Shown here: positions 43,954-56,704 of the stretch, one piece after another | How positions within the stretch are numbered: the stretch's first letter is position 1 | Layout: every line of letters begins with the position of its first letter | NCBI GenBank assembly: GCA_911728435.2 | Contig: OU452213.1 | Span: 3,513,834 to 3,577,833 of the forward strand | DNA length: 64,000 bases | Direction of reading: 5' to 3' | From: Apoderus coryli | Taxonomy: Eukaryota > Arthropoda > Insecta > Coleoptera > Attelabidae | Notes under the pieces: generated by a model | Told to the model about the DNA's origin: nothing | The model's input: only the letters and a program-made list of their open reading frames with translations | The model's database searches: none | Made by a program: the position numbers and the translations under genes

Positions 43954-45555
43954 TACGTTATATTGGACTTCCAGGTTGTGCAAGGACGTCATATCTATTT
44001 TCTGGTTAGTCATGTATTAATTTATTTATTAGGTAGGTATATCTCAGGGTAAGTCAAGAACAAACATTGCTTGGGGTCACACACATAGTGAGGAAATAAT
44101 TTTGCATCATTGATGGTCATGAAAGATATTGTAACAGATCACCTTTTCAGGCTCATTATTTGGGTCTTTCGCCATTAGTAAAATAAAGTCCTCCTCCAAT
44201 TAAATCCTGCTTCTAATAGTGAAGTTTCGTGTTTGTTTTGAACTTTTCAAATCAGGTATACTTAGTGGAGATTATGTTTTTCATAAATAGAATTTAAGGA
44301 TGTTTACGAACCGCAGGAGGAAAATAATGTGACTCTAAAAGCTGTTAAGTAGGTATTTTATTATTAGCAGCAATTGCGTATATTATGTAGATTATATTAT
44401 TACCTACACTCTGGTATTGTAAACAGCGTCAAGGTTAAGGTCACTTTTATTTGAAAAATAATTATGTTTCTATAACAGAACAGCTCGGTAATGTATTTAT
44501 TTTCGTCGCTAGATTGCTATCTTTTACGAACCCAACTTTGTGCCTCATCAATGTGTTTTTCAATTTTTTTTTGTAGATAATCAGTATATTACTTTGTATA
44601 CAGGGTGCCCGGTATAACATACAGTATTTTATCGCAGAAAACCATTTCGTACCCACACTGTCTTGAACAATTTAATGAAATTTTAGAATAATGAAAACCT
44701 TAACGAAATATTTCAGAGAAAAAGTCGAGTGACTTAATTAACATGTAAAATCACACTCGCACCTAAAATTCATGGTCAAAACGGAAATAGGCACATTATA
44801 CAATTTTCTATTTCCATCTCAAAAAATTACGATCGCATAATATTCAATATTTTGTTAATTCCAAGGATATTTACCTCATAAAGTTGAAAGAAAACATGTT
44901 TATACCAGAACGCTTATAGAATTACATGGACTTAATACGTTTTTTTTTTTGCATTTTTCTATTTTTGCTAAAAATACAACGAACTACGCGCGTGCATTAT
45001 TTTCTTGAAGCATATTAGATTTCTGCATTTTTTCCCGCAATGCAAATGCAACATAATACTATGAAATTACGCGCATTTAGTGTATTTATAATAATATTAT
45101 TAATTTGTATACTGCTAGGTACTGAGTCGTATTATTTTGCTATAGTATTTAGTTTGTTAAGTTTACAAAAAGCCCTATCAATCAGAAGAATAATTAATAA
45201 AATTCTCTACAAACTTGTATTTGATTGTCTTTCAGAATATTTGATAACATACAGGGTGTGCCATTTAAAAATATGTTATTTTTCCCCAGTAGATCCCACT
45301 AAAGAGTACCTAGTTTGCTACCAAAACTTGTATGTATGTATGCAACCATCATCAGTTAAATGATAATATAATTAAAATATTCAACCTTGATTTGTGTTTA
45401 TATACTAAATTATTATTCGCATTCATATAATTCGTTATCAAAAAATAATGATTCTCGGAAATTTGTATATCAATACGTCAATAAGTATACGCCACGTTTT
45501 TAAAATTAATATTTGCAATGAATTGCCGATTTCTTTGAAAATGTTCATTGCTGGC
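43954..45555. other. Non-coding spacer with MITE-like ends
   Basis: CAGGGTG-type ends occur at about 44602 and 45253 with no confirmed partners. A 107-residue frame at 45040-45363 is hydrophobic but spans such an end and is judged spurious. Confidence 0.5.
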
Positions 45556-46570
45556 GATGGACAATTTGTTGTAGATTGTTTTTCGGAGTCGTTTAGGCGG
45601 TTTGGTCTCCCCTCACCTGCAGAAGATCTTTTGTGAATGACTCTAATCTAGGAATTGCCCAGCTGTCCCACACTGTTCATAAAGTGTTAGGGTCACCCCT
45701 CCAAGGTGTTTTAGCCTTTTGCAGAAAAGTGCCATGCATTCTCAGAGCACGTGTTCTGTTGTCTCTGTTGCGTCTTCGCAAAACCGACAAGTGTCGTCCT
45801 CGGTTAAGCCCATCTTTTTGAGATGGTACTTCACTGGGTGGTGTCCCGTAAAAAGGCCTGTAATTCGCGTTAGGTCGCTTCTCTCCAGTTGGATAAGCTT
45901 CCCTGCGTTGGCCTCTGAAGGTTTGATAAACCTTTTTGATTGTCTTAGGCCTGGAGTGTTTCTCCAGTAGGACTTAAGTTGTTCCTTTTCCCATCTCCGA
46001 AGTTCTTCCTTCATATGGCCAAAGATGGGTTCCGGGCCGCAGAACGGAGCGTTTGCACCCTCTTTTGCAAGTTGGTCCGCCGCTTCGTTCTTCTCTATGC
46101 CTTCATGTCCTGGCACCCATGTCAGAGTAATCTTTTTCCCCTGAGCTGCCAGTTGCTTTAGGGTCTGTTTGCATTCCCATGCTAGCTTTGACGTGAAGGT
46201 GTAAGACCTCAGTGTTTTAACGCAGCTTGACTGTCTGACATAATATTGATCTTCCGTTCCGAGATGCCTCTCTGCAGGCATTCTTCAGCACAACGATTAA
46301 TAGCGTTGATCTCTGCTTGGAATATAGTGGGACTTTTCCCGAGAGATTCAAAGAGCCTGCAATTTGGCCCGTATACTCCCATGGCTGTGTTGCCTTCTAT
46401 TCCTTTTGAACCGTCCGTATACCAAACGGATGTGTTTTCTGGGAATCGTAGTTCCCCATTTAGCCAATTTTGACGGTCTGCAATGATGAATCATGTTTGC
46501 AGGGCAAAGGGTTCGACGCGACGGTTTTCTTCCTGAATCCAAAGGTATTAGATTCAGGATTCCCATGTTG
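45556..46570 (-). pseudogene. LINE C-terminal RNase H domain (I/R1/Jockey-like), disrupted
   Basis: Read on the minus strand: VWYTDGSKGIEGNTAMGVYG (first RNase H Asp), FQAEINAINRCAEECLQRG (Glu), IMSDSQAA (Asp), frame break near 46240, then LTWVPGHEGIEKNEAADQLA (final Asp). The four catalytic residues can be traced, but across at least two frames. The zinc-knuckle-like tail CRFCEDATETTEHVL follows at about 45745, then a decayed end near 45590 (HLGGVTLTLYEQCGTAGQFL). The RT part is missing. Confidence 0.8.
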
Positions 46571-47750
46571 GAGAATTTGTTAGAAGTAGTAACCTAATCA
46601 AATATGCATAAAAAAAAACCGAGAACACAATGCCACAGAAATATTGCATTTTTTTGAGTTTATTTGGGATTCAAGCTACTAAATAGAATTTTTTACAATA
46701 AAACCAAAATTGTTGCCTTCAAATGTATGTTGGTGTTTTAAGCCAAATGCTGAGCGATCAACTTCTCTTCTGTTTCATCCAAAATGCTGTTTAAAAATAG
46801 TACTTTTCCAGACGACTATGGACGTGGTTGCCTCTGGCGCAAATTAAAGAGGCATGCGAGACGGAAGTCGGCAAATGTTGCTGATACATTGAAGAATCTC
46901 TAAATAATAAAATTGAAGTAGCTAATATGATTTTTAAAATAATTTACATGAATTAACTCTGCTCGATGGACTCAAATCGCTCTTATTTTCTCAAGGAGAG
47001 ACAATGATAATTATTGTTATTATTAACTACTTATTATTATTATGTTCTCGACGGCAATGGGTTTTTTCGCTCACAGAAAAAAAAAGAACTTATCAATAAA
47101 TTGATAACGTTTTGTTGCTAAATTTTTTGGCATGCAGAATCCACGGTGTTTTTTTTTGTAATAATTTATTTGCCACAAGGTCAAAAATTATCCACACGTG
47201 CATATCATAATATAAAAATACCTAATACTTACTATGTAATCATATTATTTGTATATTTAATTATTAATGATAAGAAGTTCATAAATAACAATGTTTTAAT
47301 TAAATTTGCACTTTGCGATCATTAGACAATAAATAAAGCCTCTCTTCGCCTCAGTGTATCGCTGAAATTGGGTGATCCTGCGCCTGAAAACAGGGGCCTC
47401 TTCAAAAGTAATATCGAGCATCGAAAAATAAAATAATAAATAAATCACAGCCCTAAAAATGACTTTACAACAAGAAAATAACAACATTCTCGAACATTTT
47501 TTCACCCGAAATAAAATGTAAAATTTAGCCACTTGACAACTAAACAGTTTTCTCCATTCAAAAGTGGTAAAGTGACTTCGCTTTATTATCATCATCGCCT
47601 GTTTCCCTTTGTCCCGTATAATCGCCTAATTTAAATTCAGTCTTTTTCATTTCCCATTCAATAAGTCCGCATAAATTGGATTTTCATGGATACAAGGACC
47701 ATCATCACCGAATACTAAATCTAAATAAAAAAAAACTACACCTGGAACCA
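46571..47750. other. Non-coding spacer
   Basis: AT-rich sequence; nothing recognised. Confidence 0.5.
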
Positions 47751-47754
47751 ATTA

Positions 47755-48085
47755 CAATTGAATGCCAAAGGCAAGGATCAAGCTCCAAATGGTTAAAGCA
47801 GTCGTGCGACCTGCCTTGACCTATACCAGTTCAGCATGGGGATACGCGGCACCATCGTACCTGAAACGATTGGAGGCCACGGAGAACAAGGCAGTGGGTG
47901 CACCCTGGTTTGTGTCAAACGCACAGATCCGAAGGGACCTCAAACTCGACGCCCTCAGGGACGTCATGAGGTTGAGAGCCCAGAAGGCAGAGTTTTAGTT
48001 TGGGTTAGAGTCCCACACTAGGGAAGTGGTAAGGAACTCTCTAGGTGTCATGAGGATTTCTCTGCCTTGGCATAATAAAAAAAAA
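47755..48085 (+). pseudogene. Jockey-clade LINE C-terminal fragment
   Basis: RIKLQMVKAVVRPALTYTSS, AWGYAAPSYLKRLEATENKA and APWFVSNAQIRRDLKLDALR are the post-palm part of Jockey RT (LTYASPVWGYAA-type motif). A stop after KAEF is followed in frame by FGLESHTREVVRNSLGVMR. The end is a poly-A run at 48076-48085. Strongly 5' truncated. Confidence 0.8.
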
Positions 48086-48139
48086 ACAATTACAACTCTT
48101 TTGTGGGCACTTCTGTGAAGTTAGCGTTAGTGACAGCGC

Positions 48140-48300
48140 ATAGCCCTTCATAATATCATTGTCCTGTCTAAATTTCACAACCCCATCAGGCCCAGAACAG
48201 GCTCAAATTTTAATGCCTTTGTTTGGTATAGGACGCTTAATGACCATGTCGTTTGGCCCTTCATAATATAATTTTCCAGTCCAATTTTAATGCTTAGACC
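48140..48300 (-). repeat. Dispersed relative of the 172-bp tandem repeat, reverse orientation
   Basis: ttggtataggacgc, taatgacc, gtcgtttgg and cccttcataatat (48219-48290) are the reverse complement of words in the array at 56235-56697 (gcgtcctataccaaac, gccaaacgac, attatgaagggc). Confidence 0.55.
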
Positions 48301-50045
48301 TAAGAACCGTTTTTGTCTGTCATTAAAATTTGTAGTACCAGTAGTCTAACGGCTCCTGTACATCCACGCGATATTGTCGCATGCCGTCGTTATTATCCTT
48401 AGCCACCCTTTCAATGTCCTTCACCTTTATAATGTTATTCTTCCTGTTTCCCGGTCGGACGGCCTTGACCGGCGTAAGGGAGGATTATATAAGGAGTAGC
48501 AGGAGAAGGACGCACATGTTCAACTGATATTGGGAATTGAAAGGGGAAATTTAGCCGGGCGAGAGCAGAAATGAGGAATTATGTTTATGGAATAGAATAT
48601 AACGGGATTTGTCGGGGGATTTTACATGAGTAGTTTGAGCTTTTATCGCTGAGGTATCTAAATATGGAGATTTAATGCCTAGCGACTCTGAATTCAATTT
48701 AATACGAAAGGTTTGTTTCGGTTTATTATAAAACCATCATCAGGGCTCTAAAACAGAGATGAAAATCAACAAATAAACACAACAAGGACACCCTCTATAA
48801 TCTACTACAAAAAAGAGAATCTCTGTTCCATCTTATTTGACAAAAAAAAAATAAATAAAAACGACACAAAAATTGCTTTTATTCAAATCTCCAACTTTCT
48901 TTTATTTTATTTCTTCATTCGTTTCCAATATTATTATAATGCCACCCCACATTTTTTCTACCCCTTTTGACATTTCTGGGTTAAGAGATGGTCTTGACGC
49001 GAAGTTATGCCTAATACTCCGCAATGGGGCGAGGCAGTTCTAATGCTATGTAGGCCAAGGTTTCCTTGCTGTCGTCTTTTTTTTTTTTTTAATAATGATG
49101 ACAGGATAAACAATCTACGCACTTCGAGGAAGACGCTATAGCAGATAGTCAGTGGTGTACCTGTACAATTTTATTTGGAGATTCCTCACGGTTGTCCCAG
49201 TAATGTTTTCAATGATTTGTCCTATTAAAACCCTCCTTCTCCGAAAAAATGCTTTGCATTTCTGAAGGTTTTGATCTATTTCATCCCCCTCTCACCTCCA
49301 TGGTCTTTTATGTGCATTTTCATGAGCTTAGACAGTTGAAGCTTTGTGCTAGAAAAGAAGAGGTATCATATTGTCAACAATATACCGTTGAGCTTTACTG
49401 GCCTAAATAAACGCAATAAATAGGTGCAGAGTCTGCGACAAACTGTTTCAACTGGGAATTTGGCGCTCTACAAGGGAAATCTCATCAAAATTTTGCGTAG
49501 ATTTATTACTGTAGCTAAAATTAAGGTTCGCCTGGATCTGTAACAAAATGATTAGACCCGGTAAACTCACCCCAAATGGTTTTTGTTGTTTTGAAGAAAT
49601 TTGATTAATTTTTTTACGTACCACTAGTTTTAGCCTAATTCAGCGTTCGAAATCCCCGCCTCTGTTACCATAGAATGAAAAAAAAAAAACGAAATATAGG
49701 TATATTATGTGGTGTAGGCTTTTTCCTCAAGGTTTTCGTTCTATTATATTTTACTACTATACCCAATTCCACTTTCTTCTCTCCCTTCCTATGAAATCAC
49801 ATTTCATTATCGGGAAAATGCCCTCCGAAGGTCAAGCATGACGCAAGTTGTACTATTTCAGGTTTATTATGGATAATATCTATGTTATAGGTTCACATTA
49901 TCCTTAACACCCTCGCATTTATCGGTATTACGCAAAAAAAGGAGGTATTATGTACCTATATGTTGTTATTACGTAGATTAGTTGATTTATTGGGAAATTG
50001 CTATTTTCTTGGTTATATAGTGTGTAAAAACTCAGGCAACTTAAA
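48301..50045. other. Non-coding spacer
   Basis: Short frames only. A hammerhead-like motif lies at 48716-48743. A hAT-like start (cagtggtgtacc) near 49153 has no partner. Confidence 0.45.
48716..48743 (-). repeat. Hammerhead-like motif with intact stem II
   Basis: The minus strand reads CTGATGA-T-GGTTT-tataat-AAACC-GAAA-C. Both conserved boxes are exact and stem II is five perfect base pairs. Stems I and III were not convincingly identified. Confidence 0.4.
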
Positions 50046-50049
50046 AAGG

Positions 50050-50140
50050 AAAACTCCTCTATTAGTTTATTCGGGTGTACCACGAGGTGTCCATCTTGGT
50101 CCATTGTTATTCAATATATACCAGGATGAAAACGAAACCG
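50050..50140 (+). pseudogene. LINE reverse transcriptase short fragment
   Basis: LVYSGVPRGVHLGPLLFNIY is the RT GVPQG-LGPLLF motif with substitutions. Nothing else of the protein is readable around it. Confidence 0.45.
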
Positions 50141-50257
50141 AGCCATTGTCGATTCAGATTAACTTTAACTTAGGCACATTTCAGCTCCAATAAACATTTT
50201 TGGAGGTAAAATAACATAAGTAATAATAAAGCAAACATTCCTGAGTCCCACTCGTCC

Positions 50258-50273
50258 CTAGATCCGCCACTGC
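50258..50273. repeat. hAT-like terminal sequence, single end
   Basis: ctagatccgccactgc matches the reverse complement of the left end at 16361-16378. It probably marks the right end of a decayed element whose other end was not found. Confidence 0.4.
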
Positions 50274-53200
50274 TCTTTCCGTTTCAAATTTTGTCGATGG
50301 CTATTTAACTCCAATATCTACAAGACAGAAATTATCAGATGCTTTTCATATAATTAAAAGCAAGTGGGGCACAGACAAAATTAATTTAGTAATAACCCAT
50401 AATATGCACGGCACTGGTGAAGCTGTGAAATATACCTTAAATACATTTTTTCCCTCCAAGTTTTGTCTTATTTCTACATGAGGCAACTCCCACTAATCGA
50501 TGGCCTATGTTTTCAGAACCCCCCTGTATAGAATGGTTAAAAAGGGATGTACCTAAGGGCGGAATAACAAAATGAACGCTACTTAAATATAAAATAAAAC
50601 ATAATCCGTCCATGCTGTTGCTCCAACCAAATTGCGGCCGCTCCCGAAACTGCTGAATGAAGGTCGGTGTATGCGGCTGGATGAAAATAAGTGTGCGGCG
50701 GGAGAGGAGGCAGCTGTGCAGAACAGTGGGAGAATTATGTGTGTGGGATGCGTATCTATAGAGCCAATGTCGGCATATCACCCGGTCACAAACAGGGGAA
50801 TGGAATTATGGGGCGAAGGTCAAAGGTGGCTGCTTTTTATGGTACACAGGGCAAGGTCGATTCTGCTCTCTTGATTTTAAGCTAGTTATCAGATGTGTGG
50901 CTTTCTGAACGTTATTTGGCGATCTTAATGTTTAAGTAATTAATTTCTTAGAACACTTTTTGATGTAGAATAGTTTCTTTATTACAGGGTCATTCGTAAA
51001 ATTGCTACGGTATTATCTTTTCCAAATTTTACCTAATTTAAGTGGTGTGATTACTTCTTCCTCTAGGAATGTCGTTAATCTCCCATTCCACAAATTATTT
51101 CTGGACGTTAAAGAAAAAATACAATGCTGTATATATATATACGTCTCCACGGAAACAGAATCAGTCGAGATTGGCCTACTCCTATTTTGTTCTCTAAAAG
51201 TTTCACTCCCTTTTCTCCTTCTCTTTCTCCACAATATACCTCCCCTTCCATGGAATCCACAAAAGTGACGCAAACACGACATTAGATATAGCAACATCAA
51301 AATAAAATAGGATAGAGTAGCTTTGTGCTTGGCATTGGCCATCAATTTGTCTTCGTGGATTCCATTAAAAAATCGCTACTGAAAGAGGAATAGCAAAACT
51401 GTAATTCCCTATGATATGAGTTTCAATTTTACCTAGGCCGTAGAGGAAAATTACTATATAACTTTCCTGTTGGAGAATCTTTGACGGTTGCATGACATTT
51501 CTTAGTTATGTCAAATTATTTTACAATTCTTACGCAACAGTTTGCATTATTAAAATACCAAACCAAATCAATAAAAGTTTAATTATCTACTAATTACAGT
51601 TCTCACACAGTTTTCTTCATTATACACACGTTCTTGCCTAATTGCACCAATTCTGTGCAAAATTAATTAGAATTTAATAGCATATTACATTATAAAATCT
51701 CATAAAGTATAACATTTTAAGTATCTAAAACAAAATAGAACTAATAAAATCAGATTGAGGTTATAGTAAAAGTGTTACAATCCTACCAATCATTCCCTAC
51801 ATCATGTGCCATAAGCGTAGCAAGGAATTTGTTCGGGGGTATAATAAATCCCATCGACATATAAAGCAATAATTTACAAGTTACATGGACGTTTGTTTTT
51901 GGGCTCATATGTTCATTAGGTAAAATGTTACGCCGCTGATAGTTAAGAATTATTATAAACAAAATTAGGTGGTAAACTAATCTATTGTGTATCGTCTAAC
52001 AATGTAATTTAGTTAATCAAAATGACCTTATCGTCCTTTATTAGTGCTATAAACCATCTATAATAATACCTTGGTATAAAATGGAACAAATGGTGTTTTA
52101 ACCTGTAATTATGAAGGGCTATCTGAATGCCAAACGTCTTGTGGCTAATTCGTCATTAAGGATAGTTTATTAGGGCTTGAATGATAGCGTTCTATACCAA
52201 ACAAAAGCATTATAAGTGAAACCTGTTCCTAGTTATATTATAATAAATGACCACTAAAACCGGCCCTGTTTAGTAAAACTGTAAACTTAAAATTTGTAAA
52301 AACATTACCGTACGCAATTTACTCATTTGGCGATATCTCAAAAACTAAAAATTTTGAAGATATACAACCTTTACCCTTATTTTTATTGCTTAATAAGATA
52401 AAACTATAAAATATTGGGGTTTCTATTTAAAAATATTGTCTTTTAACCCCCTATATACGGCTAGATACTAATTAGTTACTAATTTTAATGTATGGTAAGT
52501 ATTGTGTGGTTCTTTCAAACTTAATAATAGTAATCATGAAAAAATAAAGCGATTAGTTTCGACCTTGATTATTGGTTCGAGTTCCGTTAGTCGATTTGTG
52601 CAAGGTCGTGCACGATATTAATATTCTCTTTGTTTTCCTGCTCACATTTATTCATTATACATATATACAGTATGTAACAAAATATCACTGAATTCCACGG
52701 GCAGAGAATTACATTGTGGTTCTATACGGACACACTGTACCTACTATGAATAGCAGGGAGGTACGAAGGGCGGAATATCATAACCAAAAATACAATAACG
52801 AGCCTTGGACATAAGGAGAACGTGATGAAAAGGCCATAGGATGACACATAGTTGTAAAATCGACTTTTGTCAAAATTTTATTTTTATTGAATGACAGTCA
52901 TCCAATGATTTGAAGAGGAAGTTTATTGTTCTTCTGCATCAAAATGAAGTGCGTCTCTCGAGAAAAATTAAGTGGAACATTCGCTTCAATTTTTCACATG
53001 GTAATTTATTGCCGGACGCATTTCTGTTGAAAGAGAGAGTATCGTTGACTATTTACTAGGTTTATGTGTATACAAACTATACGATTGTTATACACAAAGG
53101 TCTAACAAAGGCAGAAAAGTACCAAATACACGTTGGTTTGTTATTGGTAACCCACAAACATACTTTTCGCTAGGTACCACATACCTACGAGGTTTGATCA

Positions 53201-53400
53201 AAACAGAAGCAACGAAACAATACACTCTCATTTGTTTAGGCGAGGGCAAATAGCAGAAAAGCATTGAATCAGATTTTCTAAGTATTTGAGAAAGAAAAAT
53301 TCGCCACCGGAAAAATTCGCTCAAAAACAACAGTAATCAAGACGGAAATAAAAATTGTCAGAGGCAGCACCCAGATGCGTCTGCTGAATGGGTCCGTAGA
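50274..53400. other. Non-coding spacer
   Basis: Several overlapping short frames on both strands at 50437-50885 and 51002-51345 have no recognisable domain. A relative of the 172-bp repeat lies at 52115-52225. Confidence 0.45.
52115..52225 (+). repeat. Dispersed relative of the 172-bp tandem repeat, + orientation
   Basis: tatgaagggctat, tgccaaacg, cattaaggatagtt and tagcgttctataccaaac occur in the same order as in 56235-56697. Confidence 0.6.
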
Positions 53401-53402
53401 GG

Positions 53403-53640
53403 CTATTTCACCTGAATGTTTTGAAGCAAAGATGAAATCAACACAGCATTAATAAGTACAGCATTCCGACTCCACTCCGGTAGAGCGTTGTCATATTTTG
53501 AAACCGTATAGGAAAATGACCGCTCAAAGATTGATATTGAGTCTAGCGGTGGCGTAGTGACAGTTTTATAAGGAATATTCACATCATACACCGATCCCCG
53601 GAACTTCACTCTTTCATATAAGTATTCACCCTATTTCCAT
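53403..53640 (-). pseudogene. Possible LINE C-terminal tail fragment
   Basis: VKFRGSVYDVNIPYKTVTTP and SFSYTVSKYDNALPEWSRNA resemble the poorly conserved end of Jockey/CR1 proteins (RSF..YN.LP). No stronger motif is present. Confidence 0.35.
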
Positions 53641-55435
53641 CTGATGATTTTTATTAATCAAAATTAGTGAATGAAAATCCGACGTTGTTTCATTCTTAAC
53701 CAGCCGATTTCCTTAATCTTATTGCTAGCCTCTTTCACCCCTACGAATTCCACATACAAGCCGTGTGCCTGAATTCTGCATCAACTGAATCCTGTTCTCA
53801 GCAATTTTAGTCAAACAAGGGCCATATATATATATATTGTCAATAATATAACCCCTAGCTGATTGTGTTTATGTTTTACTTTCATTTAGTTTAAAAACAT
53901 ATTAGATACTGCCATTTCGTAATATAAATTTTACGGTTATACAAATAGTTGTTATAAACGTAAAATTATCTAGTATTCATCTTTATTTTTACTTATTACT
54001 CACCTAACAGGATCTGTAGGGAAGCGAAAAAAATGTTTAGAGCAAGTGTACTGCTTATTGGGACAACATTTTGCAGCACACACATGTCCTCCCTGATTGT
54101 TCATTGTATTAATCATAAGATACAAAAAACACATAATTAGATTACAAACATAATATTTATTTAGTAGTGAACGGTATCTATCTACGTCAATGCGATTATT
54201 GTGACGTTTTAACCCATAATGGCGGCATGCGCGACGCTATGCGCAGGACGGCTCGCAAGCGGAAAGTCAGAATACTATATTATTTATTATACTGTGCTAT
54301 TAAATGCATTTAGTATACAGGGTGTCCTACAGTGACGGCCCATTAAAAGATTTCGGAGACTACTTTGAAATGAATTTGGAAAATGTTGGTATATGTATTG
54401 CCAAATATGGTCTATTCAAATATCATAATACCAACCGCTTAGCACTTCCGGTTATACCGTTATTATACTGTGAAATCAATGTGAGGCTAAAAAGTGTGAA
54501 GTTCTTATTCTATTGTTGGTGTGAATTTGCAGTAAATGCCAGTTGACCGAACCTCGTAGCACAACCGAAGAGATAGTGTGTTGTGTATTTGGTCGACATC
54601 AAGAGAGAAGAGAAAGTGAAAGCTCTTTGTTGTTGTTCTGGTTGTGTGCTTTCACACAAAGTTCACGACAAAACAATAGTAATAATACCGATTTCGGTTG
54701 TAAGGGAAATTTCGGTTTTAAATTTAGGATCTGGTCGTGTTCATTTATTTATTTTACCTTTTTTTTTCGGTAATCTGTTTGTGCTCATTATTTTGATGAA
54801 TTAATTTTGTTCTGTTTCACATGAGCGTACGATGCAATGGTTTAAAAAAAAAAATCAAGTTCTTATGTACTAAATTTCTGTTTCAAAATAAACCGCACGC
54901 CATTGGAAACTGGAGCAAAAAGGCATCAAAATATATAAAGGAAAGGAACGTAATTTTGTATAGGTAAGTTACATTATCAAAATAAATCAATTTTTACAAA
55001 TGTCGTGCATCACGATTAAGAACTAATCATGTTGTGATAGAAAAACAACATTATTATAAACAATGGATAAGTATAGGAAGAACATGTTATTGCTTTATTA
55101 GAAAAAAAAAAAAACAATAACAAAAGTTGTAACTGGTATTTTGATATACATTGAATAATGCAAATAATGTTTTGTGAAACAGTTTCTCACGGTTCCTATT
55201 TTGATAATACAATAAATACCTACAGAGTGTAGTCTTGAGGGATTTTGCATGGGTTATTATCGATGTTTAGTCTATAATACTTGGCTCTGGTTTTACCTTG
55301 AAACAGATCTGTCGAATGAGGTTTTACTGTTTACGATATGCAATAAACTTATTATTTTTTCATCACAATAGATAAAATTGTGAAAGATGGAATTTATATA
55401 AGAAGAATATTTAGTTTTCTTTTTTTGAGCCTTAT
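53641..55435. other. Non-coding spacer
   Basis: Short AT-rich frames. A CAGGGTGTCC end at about 54318 has no partner. Confidence 0.45.
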
Positions 55436-55444
55436 TCCTTCTTG

Positions 55445-55553
55445 GGATGAGGCTCACAAATTACACACAGGTTAAATAACCACTTGTTATTTAATGTCAA
55501 AACATTTTGTTAAAAACAACGTTTCGGCAACGTACATCTGTTGCCTTCTTCAG
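55445..55553 (-). repeat. Dispersed repeat with hammerhead-like core and conserved hairpin, copy 2
   Basis: The minus strand reads CTGAAGA-A-GGCAAC-loop-GTTGCC-GAAAC (55553-55521), with a perfect 6-bp stem II. It is followed by CGTTG and, 25 bp on, a perfect 9-bp hairpin TTAAATAAC/GTTATTTAA (55494-55472). The next bases (ctgtgtg, tttgtgagcc) match copy 1 at 3190-3305. The stem sequence differs between copies while pairing is kept. Confidence 0.5.
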
Positions 55554-56234
55554 GTAATATACATACAAAAATCGTCTAGTGGACAAGTAGTGTTTTCTTT
55601 TGTTATTTTGAGGAGTTTTATGTCCTTGAAGTGCCTCAGGAATCCCTACTCTGGAACGTCTTATCAAAGACAGGAATCAATTTAATGTTAGCTCTCTCTG
55701 TCTCTCAATTACCGACCCAGATAAAGGAGAAAATAAAATATCTTCAAAACCATATAATAACTTACTCCCACTAGCACAAGTGTTCCATTTTCTCTCTGTT
55801 AAAATTAATCGAAATTTGTTGTCCTCTATTAAACGCCATCATTTAACGCTATAACACAATATAATAAATACATTGTAAAACGGGTTTCCAGGACAATTTC
55901 ACTTTTTAATTGCATATCTAGTCTCACATACAATACCTACAACGCGCCATGAGATATATTCAGCATCAAGTGAAAGTTGCTCTGCTAGAGGAATTTTTCT
56001 TTTCTTCTTCTTCATCGTCATCTTCTTTTCTGCCTGATCTGCTTTTAATTCACCTCTTTCAGATGAAGAAATTAAATGAAATCGTTCGTTAATATTTTGA
56101 CAATGATAGCGTCATGGTCGAATACCAAACAAATGCTTCAGAATAATTTAGAGACTATGGTGACTCAATAACCGATTACTTCTTAATGTTTGGAAGTCTT
56201 TAGGACGGGCAATATTTATCACCCAAAGGAGGCT
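55554..56234. other. Non-coding spacer
   Basis: AT-rich; the last part (from about 56100) decays into the repeat unit that follows. Confidence 0.4.
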
Positions 56235-56697
56235 TTGATTAGGTCCTGTATATAGCGTTCTATACCAACCAAGGCCCCAAAATATTGAAATCTGGTTCCC
56301 TAATAATGGGGTCATGATATTTACGCAGGACAATCATATTATGAAGGCTATCTACATGCCAAACGACATGTTGAGGCTGACTCATTAAGGATAGTTTCTT
56401 AAGTCTTGATTAGGTCCTGGATATAGCGTCCTATATCAAACCAAGGCCCCAAAAAATTGAAATCTGTTTTCCTAATAATGGGGTCGTGAAATTTACGCAG
56501 GACAATGATATTATGAAGGGCTATTTGCATGCCAAACGACATTCTTCGGAACGGTCATTAAGGATAGTTTCTTCGGTCTTGATTAGGTCCTGTATGATAG
56601 CGTCCTATACCAAACCAAGGCCCCAAAAAATTGAAATCTGGTTCCCTAATAATGGGGTCGTGATATTTACGCAGGACAATCATATTATGAAAAAAAA
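56235..56697 (+). repeat. Tandem repeat, 172-bp unit, about 2.7 copies
   Basis: Units start ttgattaggtcctg at 56235, 56406 and 56579 (periods 171 and 173). Shared blocks are ccaaggccccaaaa, ccctaataatggggtc and atttacgcaggacaat. A weaker partial copy precedes at 56105-56160. Dispersed relatives lie at 48140-48300 and 52115-52225. Confidence 0.85.
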
Positions 56698-56704
56698 TTT
56701 GGAC

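Noticed and set aside
45040..45363. 107-residue hydrophobic frame resembling a small membrane protein
   Set aside because: It spans a CAGGGTG MITE end, is AT-driven and has no conserved motif.
49153..49170. hAT-like start cagtggtgtacc
   Set aside because: No matching inverted end or 8-bp duplication found.
50437..50885. Overlapping frames on both strands (about 80-114 codons)
   Set aside because: No domain, no conserved motif, mutually overlapping; treated as chance in a locally GC-richer stretch.
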